DNA of 64,000 bases from Candidatus Aminicenantota bacterium (GTDB lineage: Bacteria > Acidobacteriota > Aminicenantia > S016-38): assembly GCA_026987025.1 (NCBI GenBank), contig JALSNJ010000040.1, forward strand, positions 80,451 to 144,450, read 5' to 3'. The translations under genes and the position numbers were made by a program. The notes below the pieces were generated by a model, which searched no databases, had not been told where the DNA came from, and saw nothing but the letters and a program-made list of their open reading frames with translations. Of the stretch, positions 24,883-33,664 are shown in pieces. How positions within the stretch are numbered: the stretch's first letter is position 1; each line of letters opens with the position of its first letter.

Positions 24883-25458
24883 ATGGATAAAAAGAATTAT
24901 TTTCTGGACGAAAAGCCGGAAAAGCTCACCTATGGGGGGGTTTTCAGAAAGATAGACGATTGGGCCAGGGCAAGGTCCCTCTGGGTGGTGGCCTACGGGA
25001 CAGGATGCGGGTCCATTGAGCTGAGGCCCACCTTCACCTCCAGATTTGACGCCGAAAGGCTGGGGATGAGGATGGTAGGGACCCCCCGTCAGGCAGATGT
25101 TCTAATAATCAGCGGATACCTCACGGTCAAGACCCTCAAGAGGGTCATAAGGGTATACGAGCAGATGCAATCCCCCAAGTATGTGGTGGCCTTAGGAGCC
25201 TGCCCCATAAACGGCGGTATGTATTACGACTCCTACAACGCCATAAACCAGCTGGATCTTTATCTTCCTGTGGATGTGTGGATAACCGGATGCATGCCCA
25301 GGCCTGAAGCTATTTTAGCGGGTTTTAAGAGACTTCAGGAGCTCATAGACAGCGGAAGGGCGGACGGGTGGAAAAAATACATAGAGAACCTGGATTGGTA
25401 CAGGGAAAACCAGAGGAAAATAATTAAAAACTGGAAAATGCCCAATTACAACTGGTGA
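24883..25458 (+). CDS. Mbx subunit J, NuoB-like [4Fe-4S] protein with three cluster cysteines
   Basis: A 191-residue NuoB/small-hydrogenase-subunit homologue. The cluster cysteines are GTGCGSIEL (one Cys where NuoB has CC and MbhJ has CxxC), GACPING, and TGCMPRPEA. So three ligands remain instead of four. In the characterised archaeal MBS/MBX complex the proximal cluster is site-differentiated and acts as the active site, so this pattern favours MBX type over a hydrogenase or complex I. Starts with GAGGTG upstream; overlaps the next frame by 4 nt. Confidence 0.85.
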   Translation: MDKKNYFLDEKPEKLTYGGVFRKIDDWARARSLWVVAYGTGCGSIELRPTFTSRFDAERLGMRMVGTPRQADVLIISGYLTVKTLKRVIRVYEQMQSPKYVVALGACPINGGMYYDSYNAINQLDLYLPVDVWITGCMPRPEAILAGFKRLQELIDSGRADGWKKYIENLDWYRENQRKIIKNWKMPNYNW

Positions 25459-25466
25459 GGTGGGAC

Positions 25467-25997
25467 ATGGAAATTCTGGAAAGGCTCAGGGAAAGATTTG
25501 AGGTTTTAGAGGAGAAGGTCCAGAGGGATGACCTTATCTTTGTAGGGACCACGGGGAAGAACCTTATACCCATGCTGGTTTACCTTAAGGAATACGAGGG
25601 TTTTAAGACCCTGGTCATGATATCCTGCGTTGACTGGATAGAGGAGGGGAAATTTCAGCTCAGCTACAACCTCTGGGCCCCGAAGCAGAAAAAGAACATA
25701 ATAGTTAAGGTCTTCATTGACCGGAAACAGCCCAATTTCACTACCATTTACAGGATCTGGCCCCAGGCAGAGGTTTACGAGAGGGAGATCCACGAAATGT
25801 TCGGGGTAAATTTTGAGGGTAATCCCACCCAGGGCGAGGAGCTTATCCTGGAGGACTGGGACGATATTCCTCCCATGAGGAGGGACTTTGACACCCTCAA
25901 GTATTCCATGGAGAAGTTCGGGGAAAGGGCTCCCAAGAGCCGCATAAACATAAGAAGAGAGATTTCCGAGCAATACGATGAATGGAGAAGGAAATGA
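25467..25997 (+). CDS. Mbx subunit K, NuoC-like
   Basis: A 176-residue NuoC (30-kDa subunit) homologue that joins the NuoB- and NuoD-like subunits. The family signature reads PQAEVYEREIHEMFGVNFEGNP followed by LEDWDDIPPMRRDFDT. ATG at 25467 is preferred (AGGTGGG just upstream); a GTG at 25455 overlapping the preceding stop is the alternative. Overlaps the catalytic subunit by 4 nt. Confidence 0.85.
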   Translation: MEILERLRERFEVLEEKVQRDDLIFVGTTGKNLIPMLVYLKEYEGFKTLVMISCVDWIEEGKFQLSYNLWAPKQKKNIIVKVFIDRKQPNFTTIYRIWPQAEVYEREIHEMFGVNFEGNPTQGEELILEDWDDIPPMRRDFDTLKYSMEKFGERAPKSRINIRREISEQYDEWRRK

Positions 25998-27097
25998 GCA
26001 AGAAAGAAGTGAGGCTTTTTATAGGACCCCAGCATCCCGGAGTGACCGGGAACATGAGCGTGGAAGTGCTCCTTAAAGGGGATACCATAACCTGGGCTAA
26101 AACCCACATAGGCTACCTTCACCGGGGATTTGAAAAGCTGATGGAGCGGCGGATATACATAAAGAGTTTTCCCCTGGTGTGCAGGATATGCGTGCCAGAG
26201 CCCGATACCAACGAGGAAAACTTCGCCAGGGCCCTGGAGGAGCTTGGGGGTATAGATATCCCCGAAAGGGCCAAATGGATAAGAACCCTCGTTTTGGAGC
26301 TCTCCAGGCTTCAGATGTTCATAATGTGGTACGGAGGAATAGCGGGTTCCATGGGATTGTCAACCCCTGTTCAATGGGGAATAGGGGACAGAGATTACAT
26401 CCTGGACCTCTTTGAGGAGCTTACCGGGGGAAGGATTTACCACATATACATAATGCCAGGGGGAGTGAGGAAGGACCTTCCGGAGGGCTTTGAGGAAAGG
26501 GTTCTTAAAGTCATGGATATGATAGAGAGGAGGCTTCCGGAATACGACGAGATCATTATGGAAAACGCAGTGGTACAGAAAAGGCTCAAGGGGCTTGCCA
26601 GAATCCCCAAGGAATGGGTGGATGAGATGGGGCTTACGGGTCCTGTGGCCAGGGCCTGCGGTTTTCCCTACGATGTAAGGAAGGACCATCCCTACGAGGC
26701 TTATCCTTACCTTGATTTTGATGTGATAACCGAGGAGGGTTGCGACGCCTGGGCCATGCTCCTCGTAAGGAGAAGGGAGATTGACCTCAGCATAAATCTA
26801 ATAAGGCAAATAATAGACAGAATGCCCGGGGGAGAATTTCAGGTCCCCCTTCCCAATGTCCTTTACTGGAGAATTCCTCCCGGCGAGACCTATGTTAAAT
26901 CGGAGGCAACCAGGGGGGAATTCGGTTATTATGTGGTGAGCGACGGTTCCGATAAACCCAGGAGGGTTCATGTAAACGGGCCCTCCTTCGTTCACGGTAT
27001 AACCCTCCTGGAGAGGCTTCTTGTGGGTCAGAACATAGCGGATGTGGCTCCCATAATGGTTTCCCTCCAGACATGTCCACCGGAAATGGAGAGATAG
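25994..27097 (+). CDS. Mbx subunit L, NuoD/[NiFe]-large-subunit-like without a complete NiFe site
   Basis: A 367-residue homologue of the hydrogenase large subunit/NuoD. It opens with FIGPQHPGVTGNMSVEV and has GYLHRGFEKLMERR. Only the N-terminal CxxC (CRIC) is intact; the C-terminal end reads TCPPEMER with one Cys and no second CxxC. A NiFe centre needs both pairs, so hydrogen production is unlikely. ATG 25994 is chosen because GGAGAAGG precedes it and it overlaps the stop (ATGA); an ATG at 25982 is the alternative. Confidence 0.85.
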   Translation: MSKKEVRLFIGPQHPGVTGNMSVEVLLKGDTITWAKTHIGYLHRGFEKLMERRIYIKSFPLVCRICVPEPDTNEENFARALEELGGIDIPERAKWIRTLVLELSRLQMFIMWYGGIAGSMGLSTPVQWGIGDRDYILDLFEELTGGRIYHIYIMPGGVRKDLPEGFEERVLKVMDMIERRLPEYDEIIMENAVVQKRLKGLARIPKEWVDEMGLTGPVARACGFPYDVRKDHPYEAYPYLDFDVITEEGCDAWAMLLVRRREIDLSINLIRQIIDRMPGGEFQVPLPNVLYWRIPPGETYVKSEATRGEFGYYVVSDGSDKPRRVHVNGPSFVHGITLLERLLVGQNIADVAPIMVSLQTCPPEMER

Positions 27098-27106
27098 GAG
27101 GAAAAA

Positions 27107-28882
27107 ATGGGACTTAAGGAAGTATTGAAACCCCTCGGGGCCTGGAGGCAGGTAGCCCGAAGGCCTCATACCATCCTGGTTCCCCAGCGACAGAGGGAGG
27201 CGGCGGAGAGGTACCGGGGATTTCATGTAAACGACCTTGAAAAGTGCATCGGTTGCGGAACCTGCACCGCCGTATGTCCCAACGATGCCATAGATATGGT
27301 GAGGGTTCCTGGCATTGAGCCAAAGAAAGGGGATTCCGGATTTCGCCCGAGGATAGACTACGGAAGGTGCTGCTGGTGCGGGCTGTGCGTGGATTCCTGT
27401 CCCACCATGTCCCTCAGGATGACCAACGAATACATATGGATAAGGGATGTTCCCGATGATTTCGTTTACATCCCTGGCTACGACATAAAGGGTTTTGAGA
27501 ATAAGGAAAAGGGCTACAGAAAGGAAAAGGAGCACAGCTTTACCCATTATCACCGGGTTCCCATGAGGGAACTTCCCCCGGAGGAGAGGGTGGAAACCTT
27601 TGCAGAGGTGGTTCTGGGATATGCGGAGGAGGAAGCCCGCAGGGAGGCGGACCGCTGTGTGGGATGCGGGCTGTGTATAGCAGGTTGCCCCGACAGGATG
27701 CACATTCCGGACTACATAAGGGCCATAGCCTCCGGTGAATACGAGCGCTCCGTTAACATAATGTACGAAAACAACCCCTTCGCCGAACTCTGCGGCAAAG
27801 TCTGCACCAGAAGGTGCGAAAGCTATTGTTCCTTAGGTCACGAAGGGGACCCCGTGGCCATAAGGTGGCTCAAGAGATTCGCCACCGAAAGGTTTTCTGA
27901 CCTGAAGCAGGTTATAAAGGTAAAGAAAGCAGAGCCCAAGGATAAGTCCATAGGCATTATAGGTGCTGGACCCGGTGGGCTTACTGCGGCCTATTATCTT
28001 GCCCTGCGGGGTTACAGGGTGACGGTTTACGAGGCCATGCCGGAGCCGGGGGGAATGACCATGGCGGGAATACCCAAATACCGCTTTCCCTTTCCCTCCC
28101 TGAAAAAGCAGGTTGACTTTATCCTTTCCCAGGGGGTTGACCTGAAATTAAACTATTTCGTGGACCAGGAAAGATTCCGCCGCTTGATGAAGGAGCACGA
28201 TGCCATTTACATAGGGGTGGGCCTTATGAAACCCTGGACCTTAGGTGTGCCCGGGGAGGACCATCCCAATGTTATCTATGCCATAGACTATCTGAGGAAG
28301 GTGAACTTCAACGAACCGGTGGAGATAGGAAAGAAGGTGGTGGTCATAGGGGGAGGGGATGTGGCCATGGACGCAGCCAGGGTTTCCAGGAGGTTCGGGG
28401 CGGAAGTCATAATAGCTTATCGCCGCAGAAAAATTGACATGCCCGCGGACCACGAGGAGATAGAGGGAGCGGAGGAGGAGGGGGTGGAAATATGGGAAAA
28501 GATAATCCCCCTGAGGGTGGAGGATGCTCCGGAGGGAAGGGTCAAACTGGTCTATGGAAAGGCAAAGATGGTGGATCAGGGACCCGGTCGCCGACCGAAG
28601 CCGGTGTTGATAGAAGGAGAGGAATACGAGCTGGTGGTGGACAGGATAATAGTGGCCATAGGACAGCAGGCTGACCTCAGCTTCCTTCCCCCGGAGGTGG
28701 CGGAGAAGATAGAGGTGGAGCGGGGAAGAATAAAGGTGAACCACAGGCAAATGACCTCATATCCAGGAATATTCGCCGGAGGCGATGTGGCCAATCGGGT
28801 GGCCGACGCCATCTCCGCCATAGCCGACGGACTGAGGGCAGTTAAGGGAATAGAACTTTACCTTCAGGGAAGTATGGACTAA
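27107..28882 (+). CDS. Fusion of Mbx subunit N (NuoI-like ferredoxin) and GltD/NfnL-like FAD-NAD(P) oxidoreductase
   Basis: A 591-residue fusion. Residues about 40-115 hold two [4Fe-4S] motifs, CIGCGTCTAVCP and CCWCGLCVDSCP, as in NuoI/MbhN. Residues about 180-260 hold the GltD-type N-terminal clusters (CVGCGLCIAGCP, then CGKVCTRRCESYC). Residues about 285-580 hold FAD-binding GAGPGGLTAAYYL, NAD(P)-binding GGGDVAMDAARV with YRRRKIDMPA, and the terminal FAD motif FAGGDV. The arginine pair after the second Rossmann motif suits NADP(H). It could pass electrons between NAD(P)H and the membrane complex. Last gene of the rex operon, with AGGAGG at its start. Confidence 0.9.
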   Translation: MGLKEVLKPLGAWRQVARRPHTILVPQRQREAAERYRGFHVNDLEKCIGCGTCTAVCPNDAIDMVRVPGIEPKKGDSGFRPRIDYGRCCWCGLCVDSCPTMSLRMTNEYIWIRDVPDDFVYIPGYDIKGFENKEKGYRKEKEHSFTHYHRVPMRELPPEERVETFAEVVLGYAEEEARREADRCVGCGLCIAGCPDRMHIPDYIRAIASGEYERSVNIMYENNPFAELCGKVCTRRCESYCSLGHEGDPVAIRWLKRFATERFSDLKQVIKVKKAEPKDKSIGIIGAGPGGLTAAYYLALRGYRVTVYEAMPEPGGMTMAGIPKYRFPFPSLKKQVDFILSQGVDLKLNYFVDQERFRRLMKEHDAIYIGVGLMKPWTLGVPGEDHPNVIYAIDYLRKVNFNEPVEIGKKVVVIGGGDVAMDAARVSRRFGAEVIIAYRRRKIDMPADHEEIEGAEEEGVEIWEKIIPLRVEDAPEGRVKLVYGKAKMVDQGPGRRPKPVLIEGEEYELVVDRIIVAIGQQADLSFLPPEVAEKIEVERGRIKVNHRQMTSYPGIFAGGDVANRVADAISAIADGLRAVKGIELYLQGSMD

Positions 28883-29328
28883 AACTCCAGTTCGTATAGC
28901 TCGTAATTTGTGGGCTTCATGCCCAGGGCTTCGTAGATCCTCATGGCAGGGGTATTTTCCCTGTCCACATATAGCCTGAGGCCACAAGCCCCTTCCTCCC
29001 TGGCTTTTTCAAGGACATAAGAAAACAGTTTTTTAAAATGCCCCTTTCCCCTTTCTTCAGGTACGGTGTAGACGCTCTGAATCCACCAGAAAAAACAGTT
29101 CCTCCAGTCGCTCCACTCCCTGGTGATCATCAGCTGGGATAATATCCTTCCGTCCTTTTCCACCACATAATAAACGGCATCAGCCCTTCCTTCAAGAACT
29201 GCCCTGGTTGCCTTCATCACAGACTCAGGATCCAGTTTTTTGCCTTCGGTCTCCAGGGCCATTTCCAGATTGTTCCTTGAGATTTGCTCCAGGTCCTGCC
29301 CCTGGCCCTTTCTTATCCTAATGCTCAT
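28879..29328 (-). CDS. GNAT-family N-acetyltransferase
   Basis: A 149-residue GCN5-related acetyltransferase. The acetyl-CoA-binding motif is SVYTVPEERGKGHFKKLFSYV, followed by LYVDRENTPAMRIYEALGM, the classic GNAT tail. ATG 29328 overlaps the M14 peptidase stop (ATGA), so it belongs to the peptidase operon. The acceptor is unknown. Its stop overlaps the stop of the Mbx operon on the other strand. Confidence 0.85.
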   Translation of the reverse strand: MSIRIRKGQGQDLEQISRNNLEMALETEGKKLDPESVMKATRAVLEGRADAVYYVVEKDGRILSQLMITREWSDWRNCFFWWIQSVYTVPEERGKGHFKKLFSYVLEKAREEGACGLRLYVDRENTPAMRIYEALGMKPTNYELYELEF

Positions 29329-30941
29329 TTTAAGACCACTGCCACAACACGGGGAACGGTTGCCACCCGGTATATGGGAACCATCCAGGGCTTTCCGCTC
29401 CACTCGTGGACCAGGGTGGCGTCTAAGAGACCCCAGGTGAGGAAGCCATCGGGGCTTTGAGGCTCCAGCATAACCGCAGCCAGGCGAGAAAGGGGCTGGT
29501 TAAGAGGCACTAAGAAGGAGCCTGCGGGGATTTTTTCTGTTTTTACCCGATAGGCCCCCTTTACCTTTTTTAGATGATGTCCCTGGAAAGGTAGGGGGGA
29601 TGCCTTTATCTCCTCTACTTTGAACTCCTCCACCTGGGCCCGGAAGGGTCGGAGTATTTTTTCCACCGCTATTCCGTTTCTCAGGAGTATCTTTACCAGG
29701 TGGGCTGCAGAAGGAAGAATTATATAGCCGGCAGGGAGCTTTACGCTCCTTTTGGGTTTTAAAGGGGAGTAGAGAGAAAGGTGATAGGTCGCAGGAAGCT
29801 CGGTTTTTTTAACCAGATACCCTCCGAACCAGCTGGGATATTTTTTCAGCTCTTCCTGAGGGATCTTCTCTATTTTGAATCTGTATGAAAGGAGCTCAAA
29901 ATCCATCACCTTCTTCAGGTCAAATTCCACACCGAAGCTTGAGCCTGCCACCTCCTCCATAGCCCGAAGGTCAGCCTCCCTCTCTATCTCCCTCATCTGC
30001 CGGGCGTGGTGAGAGGTGAAGGTGAGAATGGCTTTGAGAAAGGCATAGGCCCCCATAACCCTTGTTTTAAAGTCCGCTCTGGCGTAATTCTCATCCAGAA
30101 TGGAGAAACGGTTTCTAAGGCCCACATAGTTGGTTCCGTATCTGGCTCCCACGGCCCAGAAACCCCAGCCCTTTTCTGGATTTTTTCTGTCCAGGAAGTT
30201 TCCGTAGGGAATGGGGCGGAATCCCAGCTTTTGCATGGTGGAATTTATCTCAGGAAACATAATTTCCCAGGAATACGAGATGAGGGCCCGGTCTGTCCAG
30301 GGAGCCATCTGGGGTTGCCAGGTTACCACATGACGGTTATAAACCCCGTCGGTGGTATGCATGTCCACGAAAAGGACCGGATCCCACTTCACCAGCGCCT
30401 TAACCAGGCCCCTGACCTCCGGACTTTCCTGTTTAATAAAATCCCGATTGAGGTCCAGACCCTGTCCGTTGTACCTTACCCCCGCCAGGGCAGGTCCGTT
30501 GTCCTCGCTTCTGTGCCTTCCGAATTTTTCGTTTCCGTCCGGATTGAAGATGGGGCAAAAGAGAACCACCTGGTTCTTTAGAAGCTCCGGATGCTTTCCC
30601 TGAACCAGGTCCCTTATCATCATCAGGGAGGCCTCCTTGCCCTCCACCTCTCCAGCGTGTATGTTAGCTTCTATGTAAACTACCTCCTTCCCCAGGGCCC
30701 TGGCTTCCTGGGGAGTTTTAATTCCCTCCTGACTAACTATTGCCAGGGGAATTTTCCTTCCCTCCGCGGATGTGGCCAGAAATTCTATCTTTAGCTTGTT
30801 GGAGGAGGCCTTCAGGCTCCACAGCAACTCCATAACATCCTGATAGGTGGAGGTTTCGGTGAAATTGGACCTTTCCGCCCTGGTCAATGGAGCTCTGGCC
30901 AGGAGCGGAAGGGCGAGGAGTATACAAAGCAGCTTTCTCAT
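29325..30941 (-). CDS. Exported M14-family zinc carboxypeptidase
   Basis: A 538-residue exported metallopeptidase with an N-terminal signal (CILLALPLLARAPLTRA). The M14 zinc site begins with NIHAGEVEG (His95 and Glu98), an Arg-rich segment follows (DLNRDFIKQE), and VDMHTTDG supplies the later histidine. The C-terminal 150 residues form an extra domain without recognised motifs. It follows the S9 peptidase with a 4-nt overlap, so both likely act on extracellular peptides as a growth substrate. Confidence 0.85.
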   Translation of the reverse strand: MRKLLCILLALPLLARAPLTRAERSNFTETSTYQDVMELLWSLKASSNKLKIEFLATSAEGRKIPLAIVSQEGIKTPQEARALGKEVVYIEANIHAGEVEGKEASLMMIRDLVQGKHPELLKNQVVLFCPIFNPDGNEKFGRHRSEDNGPALAGVRYNGQGLDLNRDFIKQESPEVRGLVKALVKWDPVLFVDMHTTDGVYNRHVVTWQPQMAPWTDRALISYSWEIMFPEINSTMQKLGFRPIPYGNFLDRKNPEKGWGFWAVGARYGTNYVGLRNRFSILDENYARADFKTRVMGAYAFLKAILTFTSHHARQMREIEREADLRAMEEVAGSSFGVEFDLKKVMDFELLSYRFKIEKIPQEELKKYPSWFGGYLVKKTELPATYHLSLYSPLKPKRSVKLPAGYIILPSAAHLVKILLRNGIAVEKILRPFRAQVEEFKVEEIKASPLPFQGHHLKKVKGAYRVKTEKIPAGSFLVPLNQPLSRLAAVMLEPQSPDGFLTWGLLDATLVHEWSGKPWMVPIYRVATVPRVVAVVLK

Positions 30942-33613
30942 TTTTTCACCTCCTTTACAACCCTGAACCCTACGAGATAGGCAGGAGGAGGAGAGTAAAC
31001 GGTGTTTTTGTCCGTTGTGTGCCAGCAGGAAAGCCCCATAACCTTCCCCTTATTGTTCTCCTTGAGAACCCATTCGGCAAGGTTTCCCTTTAGATCGTAA
31101 ATCCCCTCGGCTGAGTAAAAGCTACCCACGGGTTTTATCAGGGCCTCAAATCCCAGCTTTTCCTTTATGTAGTCCCGGATTTTTTCGGCTTCCTCAGGAT
31201 TTGGGGAATAACCTGACCACCAATCCAGGGTGTTTCCCGGCTTTTTTATAAGGGAAAGGAGTTTTTTGAATTCCTCCTCCCGGGGTAGCCTGTATTTTTC
31301 TCCGGTTTTTTCGGAAAGCCATTGACAGTAAGCCATGGCCTCCTGAAAACTTATTCCGCTGGCAGGTAGGTTTTCCGTTCCCTTCTCCCAGGTGTGTTTA
31401 AAGTTTGGATTTTCTTTCATGAATTCCGCAAACTGCCCTCTCGTTATTTCAAACCTGGAGACAATGATGTCCCCTGCTCTTACGGTTTCAGGGGCTAAAA
31501 TTCCGTTTTTCAAAATCCCGTATTTTCCGTTTATCTTAGATGCTACCCTCAGGGAAAGCAGATTTTCTAAGGGAGAATCTTCGGCTACCGGCCTTTCTTC
31601 TTTTTTCCTGCCAAGGAGGTATTTTTCAATCCACGCTACCTCTTCCTGCATCTTCTTCAGCTGATGGGAAGGTTTTCTTAATCCGTGAGGCTCACCGGGG
31701 AAGAGTATAAACCTCACTGGAGCCTTTCCGATTCTCTTCAGGGCCCTGAAGAGCTGCCAGCCCTGTTCTGTGGGTACATTTCTGTCCTCGGTTCCGAAAA
31801 ATATTATGGTGGGCGTTTCTATGAACCGGGCTTTGAAGAGGGGGGATTTCTTTATGTAGGTTTCTGTGTTATCCCAGGGGGTTCCTCCGAAATATAGTTC
31901 ATCAAACTGGGGGCCGAACATGCAGTTTCCGTAATCGCTGATCCAGTTTACATCGCCGGCCCCCGGGGCAGCCACTTTGAACCTGTGGGTTTTGGTTATG
32001 AGAGCTATGGTTAGAATAGCCCCGTTGCTCCATCCAGCCACCGCCAGCTTTTCCGGGTCCACCATTCCCTTTTTGATCAGGTAATCCACCCCTGAAAGGA
32101 TGTCGGGAACCTCCAGTTCGTAGTAATGTCCTATAATTGATTCCACAAAATCAAGCCCGTAGTTGGAGCTTCCAGAATAGTTCACGAAGAGCACGAAAAA
32201 TCCCCTATTGGCCCAGAAGTGAGGGTAGTAGGCCCAGGAGTTTTTGAACCAATCAGCATCGTATCCGGCAGGCCCCCCGTGTATGTTAAGGAGAAGGGGA
32301 TATTTTTCGCCCTTTTTATAGTCCTTTGGATAGTAAAGAATTCCTTCTATTATCCTGCCCCCTCTGGATTTCCACTTTATAACCTCTGTTTTCGCCAGAA
32401 AGCGATGCTTCAGATAAGGGTTTACATCCGTCAGTTTTTCTGGCTTAGAAAGCTTTCCATCCTTTACCTCGGATAGATAAAGTTGGGGAGGTTCGCTGGA
32501 GGTGCTCCTTAGAAAAATAAGCTTTTTCCCGTCCTCGGATAGTTTCAGGCCCATGATGGTTTGAAAGAATTTTTCCTTTATTCTGTGGATTTTCCATTTG
32601 GAGGGGTCCTTTCCGCGGGCCTCAATAATCACTGGAATGTTCCTGGCTCCGTTGGCCAGGGATGTGGCGATGGTTTCGCCCCCGCAGCTCAGTCGGCCTT
32701 GGTAAAGGCCTCCAATTCCCCGGGGCCAGTTCAAAGGAACCTTTCTATAGGTATTTTCCGATACCGAATAAAGATAAAGGAGCTCTATCCCGGGCCCTCT
32801 CTTTTCCTCGTGCCGGGAGAAGGTCTCAAGAAACACCACCCGGTCGTCGTCCAGCCACTGAAAATCGGTAGGGGAGAAATATTTGTCCTTAAAAATTTCC
32901 TTTTTCTTACCTTTCTCAAGGTCCCACAGGAAGTATCTGGGTCTGGGCTCCGGCTCCGCCACATAGGAAGGTGTGTCTATGTGGGCTGTGATCACGAATC
33001 TTCCCGATGGGGAAATGGAGAAGGAGACTATCCTGTCTTTGTTTAGCGTTAACCTTTTGACCTTCTTGTCCCTGAGGTTCACCGAAAAGAGCCTCGTGGG
33101 GAAGAAAAACTCAGCGTCCTCTACCACTATGGAATCGTCCTTCTTTTTCTTTCTTTCCTTCTCCAGTCTGTAGGATTTTTCCCGGGCCAGAACTATTATT
33201 TCCTGCCCATTCCTCCATCGGAAGTCCGCCACCCCCCTGGGCATGGTCGTTATTTTCTCCGGCTCACCGCCGTGAATGTTCAATACATAAACCTGAGGTT
33301 TACCGTCCCTGTCGGAAAGGAAGGCGATTTTCTTGCCGTCCGGTGACCACCTGGGGGAGTATTCCGAGTGCTTTCCCCGGGTGAGCTGAACAGGGGTCCT
33401 TTGTTGAAGGTCCAGGAGCCAGAGATGGGAGATGAATTTGTTTTCCTTCTCATCGGCCTTTCTCTGGACCCATACTGCCATTTTCCCGTCAGGGGACAGG
33501 GAAAATTGGGATACGGTTTGGTAGGCGAGGACATCCTTGAGGGAAAAGTCTTTGCCCAGGAGAAGAAAGGTTGAGATAAAGAAGGCTGTTATTAATGCTA
33601 TGATTTTTCGCAT
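30938..33613 (-). CDS. Exported S9 prolyl-oligopeptidase-family peptidase fused to an FGE-sulfatase-like domain
   Basis: An 891-residue protein with a signal peptide (MRKIIALITAFFISTFLLLG). Residues about 30-400 form a WD40-like beta-propeller (SPDGKKIAFLSDRDGKPQVYVL). The S9 catalytic domain (about 420-660) has GWSNGA (Ser about 529), GTEDRNVP (Asp about 608) and GEPHG (His about 640). Residues about 700-890 resemble a formylglycine-generating-enzyme-type domain: FEITRGQFAEF, SGISFQEAMAYCQWL, YRLPREEEF, GIYDLKGNLAEWV and a terminal VGFRVV. The start at 33613 has AGGAGGG upstream. The FGE-like part has one Cys near its end, so true sulfatase activation is doubtful. Confidence 0.85.
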   Translation of the reverse strand: MRKIIALITAFFISTFLLLGKDFSLKDVLAYQTVSQFSLSPDGKMAVWVQRKADEKENKFISHLWLLDLQQRTPVQLTRGKHSEYSPRWSPDGKKIAFLSDRDGKPQVYVLNIHGGEPEKITTMPRGVADFRWRNGQEIIVLAREKSYRLEKERKKKKDDSIVVEDAEFFFPTRLFSVNLRDKKVKRLTLNKDRIVSFSISPSGRFVITAHIDTPSYVAEPEPRPRYFLWDLEKGKKKEIFKDKYFSPTDFQWLDDDRVVFLETFSRHEEKRGPGIELLYLYSVSENTYRKVPLNWPRGIGGLYQGRLSCGGETIATSLANGARNIPVIIEARGKDPSKWKIHRIKEKFFQTIMGLKLSEDGKKLIFLRSTSSEPPQLYLSEVKDGKLSKPEKLTDVNPYLKHRFLAKTEVIKWKSRGGRIIEGILYYPKDYKKGEKYPLLLNIHGGPAGYDADWFKNSWAYYPHFWANRGFFVLFVNYSGSSNYGLDFVESIIGHYYELEVPDILSGVDYLIKKGMVDPEKLAVAGWSNGAILTIALITKTHRFKVAAPGAGDVNWISDYGNCMFGPQFDELYFGGTPWDNTETYIKKSPLFKARFIETPTIIFFGTEDRNVPTEQGWQLFRALKRIGKAPVRFILFPGEPHGLRKPSHQLKKMQEEVAWIEKYLLGRKKEERPVAEDSPLENLLSLRVASKINGKYGILKNGILAPETVRAGDIIVSRFEITRGQFAEFMKENPNFKHTWEKGTENLPASGISFQEAMAYCQWLSEKTGEKYRLPREEEFKKLLSLIKKPGNTLDWWSGYSPNPEEAEKIRDYIKEKLGFEALIKPVGSFYSAEGIYDLKGNLAEWVLKENNKGKVMGLSCWHTTDKNTVYSPPPAYLVGFRVVKEVKK

Positions 33614-33664
33614 AATTCCCTCCTTATAAAATTTTACGATTAACATGGAGGTTTTCTTAAAAAA

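Noticed and set aside
28879-28882. 4-nt overlap of opposite-strand stop codons of the Mbx fusion and GNAT genes
   Set aside because: Tail-to-tail overlap is common in this compact genome (also 12077-12087 and 15726-15741) and carries no special meaning.
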